Below, in pieces: positions 32,301-37,415 of a DNA stretch of 37,415 nt (position 1 is its first letter; every line of letters begins with the position of its first letter). The stretch comes from an uncultured Senegalimassilia sp. (GTDB lineage: Bacteria > Actinomycetota > Coriobacteriia > Coriobacteriales > Eggerthellaceae): positions 1-37,415 of the forward strand of contig CAKTWI010000022.1 of NCBI GenBank assembly GCA_934630815.1, given 5' to 3'. Made by a program: the position numbers and the translations under genes. Under the pieces are notes generated by a model. That model ran no database searches. It was not told the DNA's origin and was given only the letters and a program-made list of their open reading frames with translations.

Positions 32301-32494
32301 ACGGCTACGAGGCCACCCGCGCCATACGCGCGCTCGACCGCCCCGACGCATCCACCGTGCCCATCATCGCCATGACGGCCAACGCCTTCGACGAGGACCG
32401 TAAGAAATCGAAGGCCGCCGGGATGGACGCGCACCTGGCGAAACCGATTGATATGCAGGCGCTCCTGTCCGCAGCCGGACGTTTCTGCGAATAG
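29357..32494 (+). CDS. Membrane GGDEF / histidine kinase / receiver hybrid protein
   Basis: A 1045-residue signalling protein. Order: membrane helix about 12-36, outside sensor about 37-160, second helix about 162-184, GGDEF domain about 197-360, linker of about 300 residues, histidine kinase, receiver. The diguanylate cyclase motif is intact (GGDEF at 275-279, with DLNNLRTINNNLGHEKGDE before it), but the usual RxxD inhibition site before it is missing. The linker holds CIYC near residue 380. The kinase has H677 in SHDFRTP, the N box NLFSNAIKYN, DTGIGMS and GTGLGMS. The receiver aspartate is D975. It may both make c-di-GMP and run a phosphorelay. AAAGG precedes the ATG. No partner gene is adjacent. 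Confidence 0.93.
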   Translation: MNKRTTSKGSQISRVLITALTIVLIFLFLDILSLVANIQGTARVVNYAGLVRGTTQRIVKMEDAGLAQDKMIESVDSYIDGLRYGSDDLDLVRLDDEAYQEKMTELADRFADLRTEIELVREVGYQDTGIIAKSEDFFELCDQATGLAEEYSQEKATALDRLESIVIADIVALLALFAIELVRALRTAALNRQLQRKVYLDEATGLPNKNKCEEILSQAKPIGPESPLAVFVFDLNNLRTINNNLGHEKGDEYIRSFALQLAKAQSPLCFTGRYGGDEFLAVLRDADAAQAAALLDRIRHNADEYSQAHPDMPISYAAGYALSSEFESPTMRDLFRQADKNMYIDKNNARLAEAAARQRQNERILKRVSGLGFHFSNCIYCDAKLDQYRILRTSSNTFLADSGNYSGTVEHIACSLTCEEQRPEVRRALQLETLRERLTPQSEPIELILQSPAWRGRVTVLHLDDDEEGALHHFVVALEPFSDGTASEKQQLSRYYDQLRQSILENSGGYVDALLDSAQAAYSVDLTNDRLEQVFFASDGGLAEPDMQLPCSYTAFCRKHSGSVTEGTLESYRLANSSEKLLARFKSGANEVTIEFCETRSHGKPQWLQKVVLMSQDSQYRIDTHDELPVVRGIVLIKNTSAFHEREQAEKHRLEQALQTADSESKAKTEFMNRMSHDFRTPINGILGMLNIIEASEQDPAKTRQCLDKIQISANHLLDLVNDVLDMNKLSSGQAVLEQDEFDLLELADDVESLVAAQILESGISHERFRKDVKHAQLIGSDLRLRQIMLNLFSNAIKYNKPGGRVDTYITELSCNGYTALFEFKIADTGIGMSKEFVSEHLFKPFTQEQNGARTRYQGTGLGMSIVKTLIDAMNGTISVQSTPDAGTEITFTLPFKINDNATARPECAQAAPQAKGSLSGKRVLLVEDNDLNMEIAEFYLDHAGAAVVKAWNGKEAVQMFASSKPGAISLILMDLMMPVMDGYEATRAIRALDRPDASTVPIIAMTANAFDEDRKKSKAAGMDAHLAKPIDMQALLSAAGRFCE

Positions 32495-32509
32495 GCCGCA
32501 ACGGCGCCG

Positions 32510-33241
32510 CTACCCCGCAAGCACGCTCTGCCAGTCGATGGGCTGTTCGCCCTCTTCCTTCAATATGCTGTTGACCTGGGAATACGGATGCGACCCCATG
32601 AACGCGGGCAATGTAGCCGTAGCGCGGTTTGCCGAAAGCGGCGAAGGGTGCGTGCTCCTGAGCACATGCTTGTTGGCAAGCGATGCCGCCGCAGGGCCCG
32701 CCTCCACGGCTTTCCATGCCCCGTCCACCAACTCGATGGCGTGCTTGCCCCAGGTCAGGAACACCACCGGTTGCGGCACCTCCAAGCAGCAGCGCACCAC
32801 ATGGTCGGTGAGCACCCGCCAGCCAAGCTTGGCGTGCGACGCCGCCGCGTGCTCGCGCACCGTGAGCGTGGTGTTGAGCAGCAGCACGCCCTGCGCGGCC
32901 CACGAGGTCAAATCCCCGCTCTCGGGAATGGGACACCCCAGGTCGGCGGCCATTTCCTTGTACATGTTGCGAAGGCTGGGGGGCAGCTTGCAGCCGGCAG
33001 GCACGGAAAACGACAGCCCCATGGCCTGCCCCGGCCCGTGATACGGGTCCTGGCCCAAGATGACCACCCGCACGTCTGCAGGCGCGGTGAACGCAAGCGC
33101 GTTGAGGATATCGTCTTGCGGAGGATAGATGGTCTGCGCATCCCGCATGGCCTCCACCTGCGACAACAGCTCCTGCGTGGTTTCGCGCACCTGGTCGGGC
33201 GCGGCGTCAAGCCACGCGTTCACGTTCTCGTTCGAGCCCAT
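32510..33241 (-). CDS. ung: Uracil-DNA glycosylase, family 1
   Basis: A 243-residue Ung. The catalytic motif GQDPYHGPGQA has D65 activating water, and the DNA-contact loop STHPSPLSA has H198. Also seen are LLLNTTLTVREH and FLTWGKHA. It removes uracil from DNA in base-excision repair. AGGAGGCC precedes the ATG at 33241. It is convergent with the hybrid kinase gene, 15 bases between stops, with no terminator visible in that gap. Confidence 0.96.
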   Translation of the reverse strand: MGSNENVNAWLDAAPDQVRETTQELLSQVEAMRDAQTIYPPQDDILNALAFTAPADVRVVILGQDPYHGPGQAMGLSFSVPAGCKLPPSLRNMYKEMAADLGCPIPESGDLTSWAAQGVLLLNTTLTVREHAAASHAKLGWRVLTDHVVRCCLEVPQPVVFLTWGKHAIELVDGAWKAVEAGPAAASLANKHVLRSTHPSPLSANRATATLPAFMGSHPYSQVNSILKEEGEQPIDWQSVLAG

Positions 33242-33401
33242 GGGGCCTCCTTCTCATATAGGGAAACGCCGGCAAGCGGCGTGCTTTCCGATTCCGCATC
33301 GGCGGCGCAGGTAGGAAGCGGAATCAAAGCGACGCACAGCCCCGATCGCACATCTCGCAATCGCGGCGCTACACAACCGACCGAAGCCGGACCGCCGAGC
33401 G

Positions 33402-33824
33402 CTACCTCCCGCGGCGGTACTCCTTCACGCGTTCGCAGAACACGGCCAACTCTTCGGGCGTCATCTCGTCGAGCCGCTCCAGGTTCTCGGCAAAATGCGC
33501 CAACGTGCCCTCCTGGCGCTGCCGCAGCATGGCGTTGCAATAGCTGACCACCACACCGGTGATAAGGGCGATGTAGAAGATGCTCACCACGCTGAGCAGC
33601 ACGGTGGCGATGCGCGCCACCGGCCCCGCCGCCGTCACGTCGCCGAAGCCGATGGTGGAAACGGCCTGGAAGCTGAACCACATGCCGTCGCCGAATGTGT
33701 TCGCCACCGGGTCGGCAAGCCACACCGCCAGCGAGCACAGCAGGAACACGACGACGAACAGACAGGTGATGGGGCCAAAGCCCGCCTGACGCTCGATCTC
33801 CACGAGCATGCGCAGCCTACGCAT
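33402..33824 (-). CDS. Two-helix potassium channel protein
   Basis: A 140-residue Ion_trans_2-type channel subunit. Membrane helix one is about 17-37, the pore helix about 48-56, the selectivity filter TIGFGD at 57-62, and helix two about 70-95. A helical charged C-terminus (95-140) lacks the RCK/TrkA-N domain that gates many bacterial channels. It would form a tetramer. Its ATG overlaps the stop of the ClC gene by eight bases (ATGCGTAG), so the two are translated together and may balance charge. Confidence 0.88.
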   Translation of the reverse strand: MRRLRMLVEIERQAGFGPITCLFVVVFLLCSLAVWLADPVANTFGDGMWFSFQAVSTIGFGDVTAAGPVARIATVLLSVVSIFYIALITGVVVSYCNAMLRQRQEGTLAHFAENLERLDEMTPEELAVFCERVKEYRRGR

Positions 33825-35172
33825 GGCGCACCCCTTCCTTATCCGGCGTTGCCGAGCCGAGCGCGTCTTCGGCCTTTTGCGGGCTCAACACCCTCGGCAG
33901 GGGGATGGCCGCGCCGATGGCGGCCGCAGCCAACATCACGATCACACCCTTGAGCGGGAAGCACATGACCAGCAGAAGCGCCGCCATGAGCGGCTGGCGC
34001 ATGACCGCGCCCATAAGCGCCGAGGTGCACGCGGCAACGCAAAAGACCGCATCGGCGCCGCTGATCTGGGCAAAGCCGTAGCCAAGCGCGATGCCCGAGA
34101 AGATGACCGGGAAGAAGTGGCCGCCACGCCAGCCAAGGTTGATGCACGCGGGGGTGAGTGCCGCCTTCACGAAGCCCGTCGCCACCAACGCGCCCGCCGG
34201 GATGGCGGTCCAGCGCGCCATGAGCAGGGTGGACTGCGTTTCGCCGGCGAACATGGTATAGGGAAGCACCATACCGCAAAGCGCCAAGGCCAGGCCGGCC
34301 AACAGCGCCTTGGCAACGGGCTTGTCACCCATGCGGCGCGCCAACGCGCCGGTAGCGGCGCCCGAGACATGGTAGGCCCAGCCGCACGCCGTGCCCGCAA
34401 GCGCCAGCGGCACCAGCCACGCAAGCTCGCGCGGCCCCACGTTGGCCGCCGTGAAACGTGGTAGCCCGCCTCCACCGCCAATCAGCTCGGCAAGCCCGAA
34501 GAACGCGCCGAGGGCGCCCACCACGGCGCACAGGTACACCGCCGCCTTGCCGGCGCGCGGCAGCTTGATGTCCACCTCGCCTTCCGGCCCGCGCCCGTCG
34601 GCGGTGCCCGCAAGAGGCACGGCGAAACCGTAGAGCGGGGCGGTGAACAGGGCCGTCAGCGCCGCCTGCGTGCCGGCCACGGTCATGGCGCGGAAGTCGG
34701 CGCCGAAGCGGCGCATGCGGTCGCCCACCCACGTGCACAAACCGGCGATCACGCCCGTCAGGCCCGCCTCGGGACCCACGCTGCCGCCGAACAGCAGCGG
34801 CAGCAGCGCCGAAAGCGAACGCTTGCCAAGGTGATCGTAAGGGTAGCGCCCTTCGCCTTTCACCTTGCCCATGACGACGTTCAGCTCCTCGGGCGCGAAA
34901 CCGACATGTTTGTCGTACAGCCCGATGGCAAGGCCGCCGATCAGGCACACGATCAGCGGCCATGCGGCGAACCCGAACGGCCCCGACGCAAGCGCCGGCA
35001 CCTCCTGCCCCGCCGCGGCCCCGAGCATCTGCGGCAGCTTCTCCCATAAAAGCCCCAGGCCGATATCCATGCAGAAGAAGAACGCCCACACGAACGCGCC
35101 GGCGATGGCGCCCGTGATCAGCACGCACAGCGCGAACAACAGCCGGTTCGCCGGCTTGGCAAGCTTGCCCAT
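33817..35172 (-). CDS. ClC-family chloride channel/transporter
   Basis: A 451-residue ClC-fold protein with many membrane helices. The anion-site loop GGSVGPEAGL lies at 129-138. Aligned to the GREGP motif, the position of the gating/proton glutamate is V132, so exchange with protons in the usual way is doubtful. The second motif, WRGGHFFPVIFSG, matches the GGxFxP loop. The C-terminus has no CBS domains. AAGGGG precedes the ATG. It overlaps the potassium channel gene, suggesting paired movement of Cl- and K+, or volume or membrane-potential control. Confidence 0.9.
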   Translation of the reverse strand: MGKLAKPANRLLFALCVLITGAIAGAFVWAFFFCMDIGLGLLWEKLPQMLGAAAGQEVPALASGPFGFAAWPLIVCLIGGLAIGLYDKHVGFAPEELNVVMGKVKGEGRYPYDHLGKRSLSALLPLLFGGSVGPEAGLTGVIAGLCTWVGDRMRRFGADFRAMTVAGTQAALTALFTAPLYGFAVPLAGTADGRGPEGEVDIKLPRAGKAAVYLCAVVGALGAFFGLAELIGGGGGLPRFTAANVGPRELAWLVPLALAGTACGWAYHVSGAATGALARRMGDKPVAKALLAGLALALCGMVLPYTMFAGETQSTLLMARWTAIPAGALVATGFVKAALTPACINLGWRGGHFFPVIFSGIALGYGFAQISGADAVFCVAACTSALMGAVMRQPLMAALLLVMCFPLKGVIVMLAAAAIGAAIPLPRVLSPQKAEDALGSATPDKEGVRHA

Positions 35173-35236
35173 GAGAACCCCTTGGCATCAAGCTGCGGGC
35201 CGAATGGGCGCGCAGCGTTGCGGTTATGTCAGCCAT

Positions 35237-35242
35237 ATTGTA
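35237..35242 (-). promoter_or_regulatory. -10 element of the ClC/potassium channel operon
   Basis: On the minus strand TACAAT at 35242-35237, about 65 bases before the ClC ATG, is the best -10. A TTGGCT about 19 bases upstream could be a weak -35. No other start signal is seen in the 35173-35316 gap. Confidence 0.4.
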
Positions 35243-35316
35243 ACCGTTGACCCGCCGGGCAAGCCAAGGACCCTCCCCCAACACGACATGCCTAAGCTGC
35301 AAGGGGCGCGGTCGCC

Positions 35317-35841
35317 CTAGCCTTCGGAAACCTCCACCACGTCCGTGACGACCTCAAGCGGGCATTGCGCAACTACAGCCTGGCCCCTGTCGCCCAGATC
35401 GATCAGGGCAGAATCGCCTTCCTGCGGGGTGAAGCGGAAGGAGATAGTGTTGCCGGAAGGCGCGTCGGTGATGGTGACCTCCTCGCCGTTGGAGGTGGCA
35501 TTGCCCACCCACGACTCGTAAGTGCCATCGGCGGCCCGCACCGCCAGGATGCGCTGGGTCCCGTCGTCGGTGAGCGCGTAATACACCGTCGCGCCATCAT
35601 CGGTCTGGCCCACATATGCGCCGGTCACTTCTTGGATCACCTTGGTGACCATCACGGGGTCCGCGCTCGCCGCGCCGGCGTCGCCCTGCTCGACCACGGC
35701 GGACTCCTCCACCACCTGGCCGTTGTCGTCGTTCGAGTTGCCGCTGCAGCCGGCAAGCGCGCCGCCCGTTATGGCCAGCGTCGCCGCTATCGCCACCGCC
35801 GCCGAGGCACGTTGTACGCCCTTGATATGCTTCTCGTTCAT
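35317..35841 (-). CDS. Uncharacterised lipoprotein
   Basis: A 174-residue protein. The signal peptide ends in lipobox LAGC, with C32 lipidated, followed by an Asn/Asp/Glu-rich linker about 35-60. The mature domain is rich in beta strands (TGAYVGQTDDGATVYYALTDDGTQRILAVRAA in two parts), with SWVGNAT and ISFRFTPQEGDSALIDL. I do not recognise the family. It is probably tethered outside the membrane. AGGAGCG precedes the ATG. It is separate from the ClC operon. Confidence 0.8.
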   Translation of the reverse strand: MNEKHIKGVQRASAAVAIAATLAITGGALAGCSGNSNDDNGQVVEESAVVEQGDAGAASADPVMVTKVIQEVTGAYVGQTDDGATVYYALTDDGTQRILAVRAADGTYESWVGNATSNGEEVTITDAPSGNTISFRFTPQEGDSALIDLGDRGQAVVAQCPLEVVTDVVEVSEG

Positions 35842-35887
35842 GTTGCGCTCCTATCGCGTCCGTTCGGGCCCTATTGCCCGACGCCGC

Positions 35888-35893
35888 AGTATA
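35888..35893 (-). promoter_or_regulatory. -10 element of the lipoprotein gene
   Basis: TATACT on the minus strand at 35893-35888, about 47 bases before the lipoprotein ATG, is a good -10 (5 of 6). No -35 is evident. Confidence 0.35.
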
Positions 35894-36010
35894 GGAGCGG
35901 CGAAAACCCCGCACCGTGCCCGCCTGGCAACCGTTTCCGCGCCACAACCGACCCGTTCACAGCGCGCCGCCATCCCGTTGCCCTCCCGTTGGGAATGCGG
36001 GCCCGGGCAA

Positions 36011-36060
36011 CAAAAAACCGCCTTCCGCCCCTGGTTACCCCAAGAAACGGAAGACGGTTC
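36011..36060 (-). terminator. Terminator of the PiT gene
   Basis: On the minus strand a 12-bp stem, 36059-36048 with 36027-36016, includes one G-U pair and runs into TTTTTTG. It lies 54 bases after the PiT stop. Confidence 0.88.
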
Positions 36061-36113
36061 GAAAAGCGGTCGAAGCCGAAACCCCGATAGGCCGGCAAGC
36101 GGCAGACACGGCT

Positions 36114-37163
36114 TTACGCCAGCATCATGAACAGCTTCGCCAGCACGAAGCCGATAAGGCCGCATGCCGGGAACGTGATCACCCATGCCAACAGCATGTT
36201 CTTGGCGATGCTCCAGTTCACGCGCTTGATGGAACGGCTGGCGCCCACGCCCATGATGGCCGACGTGTTGCAGTGGCCTGTGGACACCGGCATACCGGTA
36301 AGGCTTGCGAACAGCAGCGTGAACACCGTGGAGAAATTGGCGGCCACGCCCTGGTACTTCTCCAGCTTCACCATATCCATGCCCACGGACTTGATGATGC
36401 GCTTGCCGCCCACCACCGTGCCGGCAGAGATGGCCAGCGAGCACGTGATCATGACCCACATGGGGAAGCCGCCCGCGTCGGGCGTGGAGCTGCCGAAGGA
36501 AAGCGCGATACCCAGCATGGCGATGGACATGAACTTCTGGCCGTCCTGCGCGCCGTGCAGAAACGACAGAGCCAGCGCGCACAGGTCCTGGATGGCAGTG
36601 AACACGATGTTGGCCGCCTGGCGGTTGGCCATCTCGAACACGCGCTCGATGATCTTCGTGAACACCCAGCCCAGCGCAAAGCCCGCCAGCAGGGAGAACA
36701 CCATGCCGTAGATGACCTTGACCCATTCGGAGGGCACAACGCCCGCCCAGCCGTTCATGGCCACCGCGCCGCCGGTGATGCCGGCGATAAGGGAGTGCGA
36801 TTTCGAGCAAGGGATACCGAAGAACCAGCAGAAGATGCCCCAGCCTATGGCGCCGATCATGGCCGCCACCAGGGCAAGCAAGGCGGCATCGGTGTTTCCT
36901 GAGAAGTCGACCATGCCGAACATGGTCTTCGCCACGGCCGTGGAGATGAACGTCATGCCCACCAGGCCGACGAAGTTGAACACGGCGGCCAAACCGATGG
37001 CCGTGTTCGGCTTGAGGCAACGCGTGGAAACCACCGTCGCGATGGCGTTCGGCGCATCGGTTGCGCCGGACACCGCGGTAACGCCGATGATGAGCACCAA
37101 AATGACGAACAGGATAGGCTGAGCCATAGCCTGCGCAAGAAAGTCAGCAAACGTAAGCGCCAT
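36114..37163 (-). CDS. PiT-family inorganic anion (phosphate-type) transporter
   Basis: A 349-residue membrane protein of the PiT family, with two related halves and about ten membrane helices. The first signature is GATDAPNAIAT at 33-43. The second is HGAQDGQKFMS at 203-213, where the Asn of the usual GxND is Thr and Gln. FGIPCSKSHSLIAG and TGMPVSTGHCNTSAIMG are typical. It carries phosphate with H+ or Na+, but the substitutions place it in a subgroup whose anion is less sure. TGGGGA fits the ATG at 37163 better than that at 37175. No phoU-like partner is adjacent. Confidence 0.9.
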   Translation of the reverse strand: MALTFADFLAQAMAQPILFVILVLIIGVTAVSGATDAPNAIATVVSTRCLKPNTAIGLAAVFNFVGLVGMTFISTAVAKTMFGMVDFSGNTDAALLALVAAMIGAIGWGIFCWFFGIPCSKSHSLIAGITGGAVAMNGWAGVVPSEWVKVIYGMVFSLLAGFALGWVFTKIIERVFEMANRQAANIVFTAIQDLCALALSFLHGAQDGQKFMSIAMLGIALSFGSSTPDAGGFPMWVMITCSLAISAGTVVGGKRIIKSVGMDMVKLEKYQGVAANFSTVFTLLFASLTGMPVSTGHCNTSAIMGVGASRSIKRVNWSIAKNMLLAWVITFPACGLIGFVLAKLFMMLA

Positions 37164-37189
37164 GCAATTCCCCATACTCGTAAGAGTTG

Positions 37190-37205
37190 CGTCAATTTTT
37201 TGACG
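37190..37205 (-). promoter_or_regulatory. Inverted repeat in the PiT leader
   Basis: CGTCAA-TTTT-TTGACG at 37190-37205 is a perfect inverted repeat 27 bases before the PiT start codon. It may be an operator or a small leader hairpin. A TAGTAT at about 37220 on the minus strand is a possible -10. Confidence 0.45.
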
Positions 37206-37415
37206 TACGCTTAACAATACTACATTCGGGCATGCGAGCGCTATGCCTTGAACCCAGCTTCTTCCATCAACTTTTCCGCACCGCACGCCATCGAGCGCCC
37301 GAACGTCGACGGCTCCCCCGACAGCCAGCCTGCACCGCCGCCCCCGATACGCGACGGCCGAGGCGAAACATGAACAGGGGACGGAGGTGTGTTCGGGAAA
37401 AGGCCTGCGAAACGC
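37206..37415. other. Right edge, promoter region and REP-like repeat
   Basis: No gene can be supported in the last 210 bases. 37371-37383 is the exact reverse complement of 535-547, and GAACA at 37372-37376 faces TGTTC at about 37389-37393, giving a REP-like inverted structure like the one at the left edge. Confidence 0.4.

Noticed and set aside
1..37415. tRNA, rRNA, CRISPR array, transposase or prophage genes
   Set aside because: I looked on both strands for their usual marks (TTCGA-type T loops, regularly spaced repeats, DDE or recombinase motifs) and found none I could support.

Overview
The window is about 37 kb of GC-rich, densely coding bacterial DNA. The gene set suggests an anaerobic, amino-acid- or purine-using actinobacterium of the Coriobacteriia/Eggerthellaceae type. 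The supporting points are hybrid-cluster protein Hcp, a selenium-type molybdenum hydroxylase operon, meso-diaminopimelate dehydrogenase, split GMP synthase, a ferredoxin-tailed aldo/keto reductase, and high GC with TATAAT-type promoters and at least one probable leaderless mRNA. This placement is inferred from gene content, not from a marker gene. I saw no rRNA, tRNA, CRISPR array or transposase gene.

Layout. 1-86 is the 3' end of an unidentified gene. 478-548 holds a hairpin and REP-like repeat, and a 13-mer from it recurs inverted at 37371-37383. 649-3227 holds a GNAT acetyltransferase and a divergent LysR/EamA transporter pair. 3452-5772 holds hcp and a divergent Crp/Fnr regulator, with a palindrome placed like a class II activator site for hcp. 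6031-9963 holds a glyoxalase-fold protein and a modABC-modD molybdate block with its own promoter and a perfect 32-bp palindrome in the leader. 10023-10147 may be a structured RNA. 10204-14786 holds a ferredoxin-tailed aldo/keto reductase with lost catalytic residues, an amidotransferase-less GMP synthase, an XRE regulator with a membrane partner, and a DegV protein.

15241-25184 is the most striking block. It starts with a protein made of three fused RidA domains. Next comes the operon FAD subunit, 2Fe-2S subunit, molybdopterin subunit, yqeC, yqeB and xdhC, all on the minus strand, with mocA divergent from it and an NCS2 purine permease beyond. The content parallels the yqe/ygf purine region of E. 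coli: uptake by the permease, oxidation of a purine or similar heterocycle by the three-subunit hydroxylase, and cofactor maturation by MocA, XdhC, YqeB and YqeC. The upstream modABC-modD block would supply molybdate. The triple-RidA protein could clear reactive imines, but that link is only inferred from position.

25535-37163 carries diaminopimelate dehydrogenase, a probable leaderless LysR gene, a MetE-like methyltransferase, a large GGDEF/histidine-kinase/receiver protein, uracil-DNA glycosylase, an overlapping ClC and two-helix potassium channel pair, a lipoprotein and a PiT-family transporter. Terminators are clear after guaA, the MetE-like gene, pit, the Rid gene, the NCS2 gene and degV.
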